A stretch of 64,000 nucleotides of DNA from an uncultured Prevotella sp. (GCA_900771975.1 CAAGPV010000095.1:14677-78676), one strand, 5' to 3'; shown: positions 44,194 through 53,390, counted from the stretch's first letter. Notes: generated by a model not told the origin, from the letters alone. Numbers and translations are program-made.

Positions 44194-45450
44194 ATGCCAC
44201 AAACGCTACATATAGCCATCGTCGGTGGAGGCGCAGCCGGTTTTTTTGCTGCCATTACTGCTAAGTACAAACAACCACTTGCAGAGGTCACCATCTTTGA
44301 GAGAAGCACAAAAGTGCTCGCCAAAGTGGAAATAACTGGAGGCGGAAGGTGCAACCTCACAAACACGTTCGAGACCATCACTAACCTGAAACAGGTCTAT
44401 CCGCGTGGTCATCAACTCATGAAGCGGCTCTTCAAGCAATTCGGTCCGCAACAGACCGCTCAATGGTTTGAGAAAAACAACGTGCCACTTATGGTGCAGG
44501 AAAACCATTGCGTCTTTCCACAGTCGCAGGATGCACACACCATTGTCAACTGCCTGAAAGACACTGCTAAACATCTTGGTGTGAAAACACAGACTGGCTA
44601 TTGCCTTACAGACATTGTACCGCAGCCCGACTCCACGCTACTGCTTGACTTCACGGTTGCTAATGGCCCCACCAGAAAACGGTCGGTCAGGCAAATGGCT
44701 TTCGACAGAGTGGCCATCACCACGGGCGGACACCCGAAGATAGAGTCATTCAAGTCGCTTGCACGCCTGGGACACAACATAGAACCTCCTGTTCCATCAC
44801 TTTTCACGTTCAACATTGCAGACAAAGCGTTCACCGCCCTGACAGGAACGGTGGTAAACCCGGTTGGTGTCAGCATCACCGGCACCAAGCTCAAAGCCGA
44901 AGGTTCACTTCTCATCACCCATTGGGGCATGAGCGGCCCGGCAGTTTTAAGGCTATCCTCACTGGCGGCCTGGCTGCTGCACGAAAACAACTATCAACTG
45001 AATATGGCCATCAACTGGATACAACTTTCCAACCGAACCATTATAGAACAGGACGTCAACGAAATCATCGCCACCAACCCGCAAAAACAATTGGCAAACG
45101 TTTGCCCCTATGGCCTACCCTCTCGCCTCTGGCTATACCTCATTCGAAAGATGGGGTTCCCCTCTAACAGGAAATGGAATGAACTCGGCAAGAAAGGACG
45201 CAACCTCTTGATAGAAACGCTCACCAACGACCAATACCGCATTAACGGCAAAGGAACCTTCAAAGAAGAGTTTGTCACCTGCGGAGGTGTCAGCCTTAGC
45301 AATATCCACCAACACACTTTGGAAAGCAAAGTGTGCCCTCATCTTTTCCTTGCAGGTGAAGTGCTGGACATTGACGCCGTCACAGGTGGATTCAACCTGC
45401 AAGCCGCATGGACTACAGGATATATTGTGGGACAACACATTGTTGAGTAA
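44194..45450 (+). CDS. HI0933/YhiN family NAD(P)/FAD-dependent oxidoreductase
   Basis: The 418-residue flavoprotein has an N-terminal Rossmann motif (IAIVGGGAAGFFAAI), then KVEITGGGRCNLTN, the family hallmark, VFPQSQDAHTIVNCL and LLITHWGMSGPAVLRL. The C-terminal FAD motif is GGVSLSNIHQHTLESK with LFLAGEVLDIDAVTGGFNLQ. The substrate is unknown; a role in tRNA or metabolite reduction has been proposed for relatives. It is monocistronic and converges on the WG-repeat gene across the 45571-45651 repeat. Confidence 0.9.
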   Translation: MPQTLHIAIVGGGAAGFFAAITAKYKQPLAEVTIFERSTKVLAKVEITGGGRCNLTNTFETITNLKQVYPRGHQLMKRLFKQFGPQQTAQWFEKNNVPLMVQENHCVFPQSQDAHTIVNCLKDTAKHLGVKTQTGYCLTDIVPQPDSTLLLDFTVANGPTRKRSVRQMAFDRVAITTGGHPKIESFKSLARLGHNIEPPVPSLFTFNIADKAFTALTGTVVNPVGVSITGTKLKAEGSLLITHWGMSGPAVLRLSSLAAWLLHENNYQLNMAINWIQLSNRTIIEQDVNEIIATNPQKQLANVCPYGLPSRLWLYLIRKMGFPSNRKWNELGKKGRNLLIETLTNDQYRINGKGTFKEEFVTCGGVSLSNIHQHTLESKVCPHLFLAGEVLDIDAVTGGFNLQAAWTTGYIVGQHIVE

Positions 45451-45570
45451 GAAAGAAGAGCGTTCTGGGGTAAATATTTTCAAGAAAATACCAACATGGA
45501 AGCCACAGGAGTCGCCCCTCAAATGCAATTTATAACTGCCTACATATCAGCAAGTTATATGTCGCGTTCC

Positions 45571-45651
45571 AAAACAGCCTGTTTTACGTCCTAAAACACG
45601 GCATTTTAGCTCCTAAAAGCGGCTCTTTTACAAGGTAACGGAGCCGCTTTT
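45571..45651. repeat. Second, diverged copy of the four-module repeat
   Basis: Modules at 45571-45586, 45592-45608 and 45614-45630 have the same AAAA...TTTTA frame as those at 23032-23113. A fourth (45639-45651) is truncated on its left side. The third and fourth pair through AAAAGCGGCTC/GAGCCGCTTTT (45615-45625 and 45641-45651), while the first is nearly self-palindromic. It also lies between two convergent gene ends. Confidence 0.8.
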
Positions 45652-45717
45652 GGAAACTTGTTTCTTCTCCCCTGCCATTTCTGACCTTATCTGGGATGTG
45701 GCAAACAGTTGAAAATA

Positions 45718-47178
45718 TCAATACACTCTATAGATAATCTTGAATTGGCCTTTGTCATCTATTATTCCCTCAAAGGTCAATTCACCGTTAGGACTAACGA
45801 TTTCTGCCGGTGCATAACCGTCTTTTGAGAACGCCCCTATCTTCCAACTGTGAGCATACTGTGAACCTATTCCCAAGTTGTTTAAAGAGACCGAGCCTTC
45901 GGTATAGTGGGCCACGTCATCCTCATCATACCAAGGCATACCCCACTCCGCCGTGTGTGGATCAGGCTGGATACGATAGCCTTTATTCAGATTGTACTGA
46001 CTGGGTATCTCTGTAATGACCAAATTGGTGGGATATTCTTGGTTGTCGTTTTTGTCTATGTACCGCATAAACCCCTGACCTTTGTGAAGGGCACTTCCCC
46101 AAAGAGCATAACCAAGCAGCTTGCCCGACTTGCTGAAGTAGCGGGCATAGTAGCCACCCGCCAAGTCTTCTACATTCATAGGTTCTATCGCGCATATCCC
46201 TTGGTCGAAATCGCTTACTGCATTAGAGCTGTAAAGGTTGTCAATAGCTTTTTGTGGCTCGAAGATGGTTCTGCCAGACTTGTTGATAAAGTAAAAATTA
46301 CCACCCCAGTCGCCTTCTTGCACCAGTGCTACGCTATCCTTAAAAGAACGAACTTCACTGTACTTGGGCGGGATTACCATTTTCCCCAACTCGTTGATAA
46401 ATCCCCAATGTCCCAGACTGCTGTGATCGTCCGGCAAGACATACACAGCCCTGAGCCCCTCACTTAGTGGGGCAATGGTGAAATTTTCTTTACCAAAATG
46501 TCGGGGCTCGGTAATAAGGTTGGGGAGGAAGGGCCTTAAAGTTCTATTAACAAAGCCCCAACGCCGTTGTAGGCCAACAACCTTCGTAGCAACAGCTGCA
46601 ATTCCGTCCACAAAGTTTGTAGCATCAACATACTGTTTCGGCAAAGCTTCCACCAGTCCCGTTGGCTTGATAAGATAAAGTTGACGGTCGTAGTCTACCA
46701 CGCTTTCCTTACCCGCCTTGTGCATGATAACCCCTTCTGGAGTCATACGCGGCACTCTATAATTAGTTGACACCCGCCATTCCTTGTCCTTTCCGAGAAT
46801 GTCTCCATCAAGGGTGTAAAAGGTATACCTGTAGCCGTCAGGGCTTACACCAAACACTCCACAACCCACAGGAGTGACTATCTTTTGTTCTGTTTCTTCA
46901 CAATCGGCAAGAAACACCGTGTAACCGGATATAATTTTCAGTGGCATTACGAGCGCTGGGTCGTCTTCGTTGCTGCAAACCGCCCCTTTTTCAAGAAGGG
47001 CATTTACCAATTCTTCTGTCAAAGTGCGTTTTTCCCCATAAGCAGTTTGGAGGCTGGAGCCAGTAGGAAGAATAGGCTTTGATGGATCTGAAGCCTGTAA
47101 AGGACATAGCGTTTTCAAAAAAAAGAGAAAGCAAATAGCCATTAGGCTATTATGCAAAAAGCGTGAGGTTAATAACAT
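45718..47178 (-). CDS. Exported WG-repeat protein
   Basis: From ATG 47178 the product has 486 residues with a signal-like N-terminus (SLMAICFLFFLKTLCPLQA). WG repeats are seen as RRWGFVNRTLRPFLPN, LGHWGFINELGKMVIPPKY with YSEVRSFKDSVALVQEG, and GGNFYFINKSGRTIFEPQ. The repeats form a beta-propeller-like or solenoid surface often used for protein binding. The C-terminal third (residues 330-486) has no repeat and is unrecognised. The start is fixed by the -7 box at 47200-47207; the open frame continues 40 codons upstream but lies ahead of that box. Confidence 0.8.
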   Translation of the reverse strand: MLLTSRFLHNSLMAICFLFFLKTLCPLQASDPSKPILPTGSSLQTAYGEKRTLTEELVNALLEKGAVCSNEDDPALVMPLKIISGYTVFLADCEETEQKIVTPVGCGVFGVSPDGYRYTFYTLDGDILGKDKEWRVSTNYRVPRMTPEGVIMHKAGKESVVDYDRQLYLIKPTGLVEALPKQYVDATNFVDGIAAVATKVVGLQRRWGFVNRTLRPFLPNLITEPRHFGKENFTIAPLSEGLRAVYVLPDDHSSLGHWGFINELGKMVIPPKYSEVRSFKDSVALVQEGDWGGNFYFINKSGRTIFEPQKAIDNLYSSNAVSDFDQGICAIEPMNVEDLAGGYYARYFSKSGKLLGYALWGSALHKGQGFMRYIDKNDNQEYPTNLVITEIPSQYNLNKGYRIQPDPHTAEWGMPWYDEDDVAHYTEGSVSLNNLGIGSQYAHSWKIGAFSKDGYAPAEIVSPNGELTFEGIIDDKGQFKIIYRVY

Positions 47179-47199
47179 AATAGTAGTATTTGGTTTTTG

Positions 47200-47207
47200 C
47201 AAATATA
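47200..47207 (-). promoter_or_regulatory. -7 box for the WG-repeat gene
   Basis: TATATTTG followed by C on the minus strand, 21 bases before ATG 47178. It marks the last chromosomal gene before the element. Confidence 0.6.
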
Positions 47208-47348
47208 CGATTTTCTTTTCATTTAACAACCTTTTGCTTGGTGTTTTTTTTTCATTCCCTGTTACAGGACAGCAAGACAAAGAAAAAAATACTTCCACGG
47301 CACCCGTAAAGTCTTAAATGTAATCGTTGAAAACTGCCATAAAACAAT

Positions 47349-47380
47349 AAAGAGAACCCTACTTACGTAGAATTCTCTTT
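47349..47380. terminator. Hairpin at the left edge of the element
   Basis: AAAGAGAA (47349-47356) pairs with TTCTCTTT (47373-47380), with an inner CTAC/GTAG pair. The A and T flanks allow termination in both directions, but no gene is seen whose end it would close. Confidence 0.45.
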
Positions 47381-47400
47381 GCCGTTATCATGTAACTTTG

Positions 47401-47457
47401 TGATCCGCATGGGGTCACAAAGTGATTCCGTAGGGATTCTAAGTGATTCCGCAGGAA
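47401..47457 (+). repeat. Three iteron-like direct repeats
   Basis: TGATCCGCATGGGG (47401), TGATTCCGTAGGGA (47423) and TGATTCCGCAGGAA (47444) are spaced 22 and 21 bases apart, two helical turns. The last two copies belong to a 21-bp tandem repeat. Such phasing suits a DNA-binding protein. They lie 0.5 kb before the first element gene. Confidence 0.65.
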
Positions 47458-47586
47458 TTTCTCTGTATCGTAAAAGAAAAACGCTCATAATCAGCAATAT
47501 ATCACTGCTTTACAAGAATTATTCTTTAATTTCATGTAGAAAGAAAATAGACTTTTTTCAGCGTGTAACGCATTTGTAACGCATTT

Positions 47587-47718
47587 TATCTATCTACCTG
47601 TCTATATTAGGTTTATTCAGACCTAACAATGATTTAAAAGATCTCTGCATTTCACGATTACCATGTACTTTCTTATACCTTTCTGTACTCTCGTGAAATG
47701 TTAAATAGTAGATAGATA
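47587..47718. repeat. Nested inverted repeats before the element genes
   Basis: Outer arms TATCTATCTAC (47587-47597) and GTAGATAGATA (47708-47718) enclose inner arms CATTTCACGA (47648-47657) and TCGTGAAATG (47691-47700), all perfect. The rest of 47208-47984 is AT-rich and contains no convincing gene. Confidence 0.65.
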
Positions 47719-47984
47719 GACACTATTAAAAGCGAAATCCAAAAATTCTTAGCTACAAATCGTCTAATTTTGCCGACGCAATTCATCGATGAAAAGATAG
47801 GCTAAAGAAATCTGAGGATGTGTATTGTTCGTGAATAAACTACCTCTAAATAACACTACAAAGATAAGCATTTTCTGTAACATATAGAAGAGAAAATCGT
47901 ATTTTAACTTTTAGATAGTTAAAGGAGTTACCCGACAAACACGCATACCTTGGAGCCTAAGTAAAACTATTAGAACGAAAAAAA

Positions 47985-48275
47985 ATGACAATAGAAAAAG
48001 TCACAAGCATCATCGAATGGGTGCGGAAAACCAATGAAGGGGATGTGAAGTATGCTTCCTTTCCGAGAAGTCGGGCACACGCTGTTCGCTGCACGGTATC
48101 TAACTACAACCAAGCGTTTGGTATTGACCGAGGTATATTCATACACTTCCACTTTTGTTATGACGAAGAGGTAGCTGTAATTGTCGCTGTTTCATTGGAT
48201 GAAAGGGAAATCACTAAAAATACAGAGCATGAATACGAATGGAGAGAACAAATCGAGAAGCCTTACAATCGCTGA
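47985..48275 (+). CDS. Small protein of unknown function, element entry gene
   Basis: The 96-residue product (MTIEKVTSIIEWVRKTNEGD) has no recognised domain, signal peptide or membrane segment. Middle segments such as AFGIDRGIFIHFHFCYDEEV suggest a small globular beta fold, and the C-terminal third is charged. It is the first gene after the repeat region and overlaps the next start by 47 bases. Function unknown. Confidence 0.5.
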   Translation: MTIEKVTSIIEWVRKTNEGDVKYASFPRSRAHAVRCTVSNYNQAFGIDRGIFIHFHFCYDEEVAVIVAVSLDEREITKNTEHEYEWREQIEKPYNR

Positions 48276-48462
48276 CCTGAAACAGATGATCATCGATTCG
48301 GAGGAAACAATCTGGTCTTTGGCGCAGCTCGCAGAACTGTTAGGCACTTCACCACAAGCAATTCGCAAGCGTATCAATCGGGGTGCCATCCCTGCACATA
48401 AGGAAGGGCATTCATGGTACATTCTTAAAAGTGAGTATATACGCAATCTGAAAGCGAAATAA
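48229..48462 (+). CDS. Excisionase/MerR-like helix-turn-helix protein
   Basis: From ATG 48229 the product has 77 residues. SLAQLAELLGTSPQAIRKRI is a clear helix-turn-helix, followed by the wing-like NRGAIPAHKEGHSWYILKSE, as in excisionase/HTH_17 proteins that recognise DNA in mobile elements. The open frame starts earlier (48181), but that part is polar and unlike the family. It lies just before the primase gene and could regulate the element or direct excision. Confidence 0.75.
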   Translation: MNTNGENKSRSLTIADLKQMIIDSEETIWSLAQLAELLGTSPQAIRKRINRGAIPAHKEGHSWYILKSEYIRNLKAK

Positions 48463-48546
48463 TATACTTCTAAATAACAACAAGTCCCTGCCTAAGTCCG
48501 CTGTGAAGCGTGCATGGGCAGGGCATTTTCCACTCAACACCACATT

Positions 48547-51500
48547 ATGATACGACAAGAAACCATCGACACCATCTTGGAGCGCACAGACATCGTGGCG
48601 CTCATCGGCGAACACGTCCACCTACGGAAGTGTGGCACGCGCCATGTCGGCTGCTGTCCGTTCCACAACGAGAAGACGCCTTCTTTCTATGTTTCTCCAC
48701 AGACCGGCAGATTCAAGTGCTTCGGCTGTGGCGAAGGTGGAGATGCCATCCATTTTATAGAAAAGGTGGAGAACAAGACGTTCATCGAAGCCGTCAAGAC
48801 GTTGGCACAAAGGACTAACGTGGAGATTGAGCAGGAGCAGGAATCAGCGGAGGCAAAGCAGAAGCGACTGCATAAGGAGGCGCTGTGGATTGCCAACAAG
48901 CAGGTCGCCGACTTTTACCGCAAGCAGTTCCTTCAGTCGAAAGAGGCACAGGCGTATGCCTACAATCGTTGGGGAAAGGACTACTCCACTCTCAAAGAGA
49001 TTGGATATGCACCAGCTGATGGGCACGCCCTGCAGCAGCTTCCAGTAAAGGCGGACTTCCTGAAGGAGCTGGGACTTCTCAATCGTGGTGGCTATGACTT
49101 CTACCAGAATCGTATCGTCATACAGATACATGACCGCTTCGGGCATGTAATTGGCTTCACCGCTCGCTGCATGGATGAGCAGCAGCCCAAATACCTGAAC
49201 AGCTCGGACTCGCTAATCTTCCACAAGTCTACGGTACTCTTCGGCATCGAGGATGCTTGGAAGACGGCAGCGAAGCAGGATAAGATGTTTCTCGTCGAGG
49301 GGGCACCGGATTGTATGCGTCTTCAGTCTATCGGCATATACAACACGGTGGCTGCGCTCGGATCGGCGTGGAACGAAACGCATTTCTCTATCATCAAGCG
49401 CATAGCAAGCAAGGTGTGTTTCCTTCCGGATGCTGACCCACCCAAGAACGGAGAACCATTTGGCCATGGCATACAAGTCGTCATGGAGGCAGGAACACTG
49501 GCTATGGAAAATGGTCTATCTGTCAGTATCAAGGAAATCCCAGACACGGACGACAACAAGAAGCAGGATCCGGACACGTTCTTCAAAAACGCCAATATCT
49601 TCAACGGCACGGAGGAGACGGACTTCATTCTTTGGATGGCTGACAAACTTTTTCCGCAGACGAACACCACGGAGGAGCAGCGACTGACTATCAAGAAGAT
49701 TGCTTATCTCCTGTCGCTGATTGATGACGAAACGGGCGTGTCCATGTATATCGGCAAGCTCACGAAGTATTATCAGGGCAGACGGTTGTGGCTCCAGGCA
49801 GTGGATAAGGAACGGAAGCTGCGTGAGGAGCAGGACAAGAAGCATAAGGAGCAGGACGAGGACGACCTAAACCACAAATACGGCTTTTACATTGACCACG
49901 GCTGCTACATGTCAATAACGGAGAAAGGCAGTGTCTACGAGTGGTCGAACTTCACGATGGTTCCGCTGTTCCACATTAAAGATACAACAAATCCTAAACG
50001 TCTATATAAAATAAAGAATGCGATGAAACATGAGGAAATCTTGGAACTGAAGCAGGAGGATCTTATCGCTCTCGCTAAGTTCAAGCAGAAAATCGAGGGC
50101 TTGGGCAACTTCATTTGGAAGGGTACTGAAAAGGAACTGACGAAGTTGAAGTCTTACCTATATGAGAAAACGGAGACGGCAACGGAAATCACTCAAATGG
50201 GTTGGCAACGTGCCGGATTCTACGCTTTTGGCAACGGTGTTTTCCACGACTGCCATTTCATCCCGGCTGATGAATTTGGCATAGTGCGACTGAAGGATAA
50301 GGGCAACTTCTATCTGCCATCCAGTTCGACCATCTATAAGAACGACCCGAAGCTCTTTACCTTTGAGAAGCAGTTTGTACATCTCAATCTTTCTTCGGTC
50401 ACGCTGAAGGAGTTTACAGAGCAGCTGTTCAAGGTGTATGGGGACAACGGACGTGTTGGCTTCTGTTTCTATCTCGCCACGCTCTTCCGCGACGTGGTGA
50501 CTTCTACTTCTGCCAACCACTGGTTCCCTATCCTCAATCTGTTCGGTCCGAAAGGTAGTGGCAAGTCGGAGCTTGGCCACACGCTGCTTTCGCTGTTCAC
50601 AATCAGCTACACGGCACCGAATATCCAAAACTCTACACCATCGGCTCTGAATGACACGGTGGCGCAGTCGGCTAATGCCTTGGCGCATATCGACGAGTAC
50701 AAGAACGATATCGACCCGAAGATGATTGAGTTTCTAAAAGGTCTGTGGGACGGCACAGGTCGCACTCGCATGAATATGGATCTTGACAAGAAGAAAGAGA
50801 CGACGGCAGTTGACTCCGGCATCATCCTTTCAGGTCAGGAAATGCCGACATCGGACATCGCTCTCTTTACCCGACTCGTCTTCCTGCAGTTTCCTCGAAG
50901 TGAGTTCTCGGACAAGGAGAAGCAGAATTATAAGGTGCTGCTTGAAATGCGCTCGCTGGGACTGACGCACCTGACGCTCGAAATCCTCAAACAGCGCAAG
51001 CACTTTGAGCAGACGTGGTCGACGGCGTTCCATGACACGCAGAATATCGTCGGCAACGCTCTCGGTGGCGAAAAGGGCGAGGACCGTATCATGAACAACT
51101 GGTGTGTGCCGTTGGCTGCGCTTCGAGTGCTCCAAAAGATCATCCCTACGCTGACTTTCGACGAGATGCTGCAAGTCACCATCGAGGGGATTAAGAAGCA
51201 GAATGGTGAGTGCAAGACTAACGGTGAGCTGGGCAACTTCTGGAACGTGGTTCAGTATCTTGCAAGCGACGGTGAGCTGATTGAGGGTGGCGACTTCTTC
51301 ATCCGCTATTGCAGCAAGTTCAAGACGGACATCATCAATGCCACTTGGCAGACTGAACGTCCGGTGCTGTTCCTTCAGAAGACTCGTATCTTCAACCTCT
51401 ACCGCAAGGAGGGACGACAGGCTAACGAGAAGGTGCTGCCTACGGATGCGCTGAAATACTATCTTCAGAACAGCCGTGCCTACCTGGGTGAAAAGGTGGC

Positions 51501-51687
51501 GCGATTTGATGTGTATAAGAAGGGCATCATCCAGTACGACCATACCAGGGCTGCTATGGGTAGCACGCCTCCAAAACTTACTATGACACAACGTGCCTAC
51601 TGCTTTGACTATGACTTGCTTTGCGAGACGTTTGGCATCAGTCTTTGGACTGCGCATGACCAATCCGACAACGACGAGCCATTCTAA
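48547..51687 (+). CDS. Primase-helicase: CHC2 zinc finger, TOPRIM and P-loop ATPase
   Basis: From ATG 48547 the product has 1046 residues. Residues 1-70 are a DnaG-type CHC2 zinc finger (CPFH at 37-40, CFGC at 58-61). A TOPRIM primase domain follows, with VEGAPD near residue 250 and LPDADP near 294 giving the catalytic acids. An acidic and basic linker (EEQDKKHKEQDEDD) leads to a second half with Walker A FGPKGSGKSE at about 666-675 and a Walker B-like ALAHIDEY. The protein is a self-contained priming and unwinding enzyme for element replication. Its size, nearly twice that of DnaG, shows a fusion. The ATPase class (SF3-like or DUF927-like) is not settled. Confidence 0.85.
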   Translation: MIRQETIDTILERTDIVALIGEHVHLRKCGTRHVGCCPFHNEKTPSFYVSPQTGRFKCFGCGEGGDAIHFIEKVENKTFIEAVKTLAQRTNVEIEQEQESAEAKQKRLHKEALWIANKQVADFYRKQFLQSKEAQAYAYNRWGKDYSTLKEIGYAPADGHALQQLPVKADFLKELGLLNRGGYDFYQNRIVIQIHDRFGHVIGFTARCMDEQQPKYLNSSDSLIFHKSTVLFGIEDAWKTAAKQDKMFLVEGAPDCMRLQSIGIYNTVAALGSAWNETHFSIIKRIASKVCFLPDADPPKNGEPFGHGIQVVMEAGTLAMENGLSVSIKEIPDTDDNKKQDPDTFFKNANIFNGTEETDFILWMADKLFPQTNTTEEQRLTIKKIAYLLSLIDDETGVSMYIGKLTKYYQGRRLWLQAVDKERKLREEQDKKHKEQDEDDLNHKYGFYIDHGCYMSITEKGSVYEWSNFTMVPLFHIKDTTNPKRLYKIKNAMKHEEILELKQEDLIALAKFKQKIEGLGNFIWKGTEKELTKLKSYLYEKTETATEITQMGWQRAGFYAFGNGVFHDCHFIPADEFGIVRLKDKGNFYLPSSSTIYKNDPKLFTFEKQFVHLNLSSVTLKEFTEQLFKVYGDNGRVGFCFYLATLFRDVVTSTSANHWFPILNLFGPKGSGKSELGHTLLSLFTISYTAPNIQNSTPSALNDTVAQSANALAHIDEYKNDIDPKMIEFLKGLWDGTGRTRMNMDLDKKKETTAVDSGIILSGQEMPTSDIALFTRLVFLQFPRSEFSDKEKQNYKVLLEMRSLGLTHLTLEILKQRKHFEQTWSTAFHDTQNIVGNALGGEKGEDRIMNNWCVPLAALRVLQKIIPTLTFDEMLQVTIEGIKKQNGECKTNGELGNFWNVVQYLASDGELIEGGDFFIRYCSKFKTDIINATWQTERPVLFLQKTRIFNLYRKEGRQANEKVLPTDALKYYLQNSRAYLGEKVARFDVYKKGIIQYDHTRAAMGSTPPKLTMTQRAYCFDYDLLCETFGISLWTAHDQSDNDEPF

Positions 51688-52443
51688 GGGCTTTTTTCCC
51701 TTTTACTTTTTTACTCTTGAAAGCGGTAGCTTACTACGAATATATTTCTTTTCAATAGGTATCATAATTAGGTGGACTGCCGGGGCGATTGCATCGTCTC
51801 GGCGGTTTTTATTTTGCGGAAGACATGGCCATCCTCTGCGATGCTGCCTAAAGTGAAGTGGTATCTTGCAAAAGCATTGTATCTATCTATCAATTTTGTA
51901 GCCCATCACACGCTCCAAAAGGCATAAAGTGGTAGTCATTGACTATATATATGGTGAAATCCTCATTGTTTTTGCCCTCATTCATTTTTCAGAAGAGAAA
52001 TGCTGTAATTGTTGTAACTTAATGTAACTTTCTGTATGTCATTTGTTTAGGTAGACTATTATCTTGTAATTTCTTATAACTTCTTGTAACATTTCATTAT
52101 GCTTTCTAAATACCAAAAGGGATATAGGTACTGAAAATCCTTATTTTTAGTTGTAGTCCGGCTTCTCCTCATCTGCTACTGCTTGCTTTTTCCATGCGGT
52201 ATCGTAAGTGTCACCGTGCTTCAGGAGAACGTGCCTGGCACTCGTGAGCCTTTTCGCCATTGTTCTTCTTTGATGTATGGGCCACATGTCAGGCTTTACC
52301 CGTCGATAACCAAATGAAAGAGATATTGCTGACTCCTTTTTTATTGCTCCGCTCTTGTGGACATAGGTGATGGATTTCTACAGCATAACATTCAAATTGT
52401 CAGACATGCAGCCCTGGCTTCGTTCATGGGATTTTTCCGCGTG

Positions 52444-52451
52444 CAAAGTTA
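52444..52451 (-). promoter_or_regulatory. Leftward -7 box without a gene behind it
   Basis: TAACTTTG followed by C on the minus strand. Transcription would run into the gene-free region 52440-51690, where no minus-strand gene is seen. Confidence 0.45.
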
Positions 52452-52492
52452 GCGCAAGCGACATTCTGCAAGGGCACGGCGCAGCCTTAGCT

Positions 52493-52570
52493 CGAATATT
52501 TTTTCAAGATTTTGGGGTGCAGTTGCTCCTGGTCCAAATTCTCGTTCCGCCAAAGGTGAAAAAATATTCG
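52493..52570. repeat. 14-bp inverted repeat upstream of ardA
   Basis: CGAATATTTTTTCA at 52493-52506 and its exact reverse complement at 52557-52570, with a 50-base spacer. It may be a binding site or form a cruciform; ardA begins 107 bases further on. Confidence 0.7.
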
Positions 52571-52677
52571 GCTATCTCTTGCCTTAAATGTCTTCTTCTT
52601 GCGCTGGGTAAGGCAGCGTAAAAAGTCCTCATTCCGAGGGCTGCATCTAAAAGTCTAACAATTTAAATTTCTAAGTT

Positions 52678-53271
52678 ATGCAAGAAATGGTTTTAACATC
52701 ACCTAAGTCGGCTCACAAGAGCATGAAGGAGCAGTTTGAGAGTGTCAGCAGCTATATCGTTGATTATCTCTGGGATCAGCCTGCCATCTACTGTGGCACA
52801 TACAAGAAGTACAATGAAGGCTCACTCTTCGGTGCCTGGCTCGATCTCCGCACGTTTGACTCTTACGAGGAGTTCATCGATGTATGCAAGCAGCTTCACG
52901 CTGACGAGGAGGATCCGGAGCTTATGTTTCAGGATTATCAGTGCTTCCCTGCTGAGTGGTATTCAGAAAGCTGTATGGATGAAGAAGTTTTCGACAAGAT
53001 AATAGCTTTCATCCAAATGGATGATGACAAACAGAAAGCGTTTAAGGCTTATGTTTCCGCCACTGGCGATGACAGCATTTCGGATTTTGAAGATAATTAT
53101 GAGGGCGAATATGATTCGGAAGAGGATTTCGCCACACACATCGTCAATGAGAGCTATGATTTGGAGCGCATGATGGGCAATCTCTCATATTACTTCGATT
53201 ACAAGGCGTTTGCAAGGGATTTGTTCATCTCGGACTACATCTTCGAGGATGGCTACGTCTTCCGCAGATAA
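52678..53271 (+). CDS. ardA: Antirestriction protein ArdA
   Basis: ArdA is an acidic DNA mimic that blocks type I restriction-modification enzymes after an element enters a cell. The 197-residue product is strongly acidic with many Asp/Glu clusters (HADEEDPELMFQDYQ, DFEDNYEGEYDSEEDF). It has the family segments GAWLDLRTFDSYEEF and CFPAEWYSESCMDEEVFDKI, and the last third ends in FISDYIFEDGYVFRR. It ends in a strong terminator overlapping its stop codon, so it is a separate transcription unit. Confidence 0.92.
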   Translation: MQEMVLTSPKSAHKSMKEQFESVSSYIVDYLWDQPAIYCGTYKKYNEGSLFGAWLDLRTFDSYEEFIDVCKQLHADEEDPELMFQDYQCFPAEWYSESCMDEEVFDKIIAFIQMDDDKQKAFKAYVSATGDDSISDFEDNYEGEYDSEEDFATHIVNESYDLERMMGNLSYYFDYKAFARDLFISDYIFEDGYVFRR

Positions 53272-53318
53272 AGGTGGAAGCCGGACGAGGCAATCGCCTC
53301 AATCCGGCAGCCCACCTT
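53271..53318 (+). terminator. Terminator of ardA
   Basis: AAGGTGG/CCACCTT, CCGGA/TCCGG and GAGG/CCTC stack into one long stem starting at the ardA stop codon, followed by TTTTT. Confidence 0.9.
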
Positions 53319-53338
53319 TTTTATGACGTAACCTTTGA

Positions 53339-53363
53339 AATATATTCTCCGTAAGGAGTGTTC
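53339..53363 (+). repeat. Left copy of a 25-bp direct repeat
   Basis: AATATATTCTCC then GTAAGGAGTGTTC. It matches 54172-54197 with one substitution and one extra A. The centre is itself an imperfect palindrome (CTCC...GGAG). Confidence 0.8.
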
Positions 53364-53390
53364 TGTATATCCAAAGTGTTAAGTCGTAAC

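Larger units (their letters stand above)
51688..52677. other. One-kilobase gene-free region ahead of ardA
   Basis: No credible coding frame is visible. A 14-bp inverted repeat (52493-52506 and 52557-52570) and a leftward -7 box (52444-52451) stand out. Its right third resembles, from memory, non-coding sequence carried ahead of antirestriction genes in Bacteroidetes mobile elements. The remaining 0.7 kb is AT-rich with a TATCTATCTATCAA stretch at 51880-51893. Confidence 0.6.

Noticed and set aside
47379..47579. Open frame of 66 codons over the iteron-like repeats
   Set aside because: It is made of the tandem repeats and shows no ribosome site or family-like sequence.
52367..52621. Open frame of 84 codons ahead of ardA
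   Set aside because: It covers the 14-bp inverted repeat and the leftward -7 box. I recall such frames as an artefact of conserved non-coding DNA in Bacteroidetes mobile elements.
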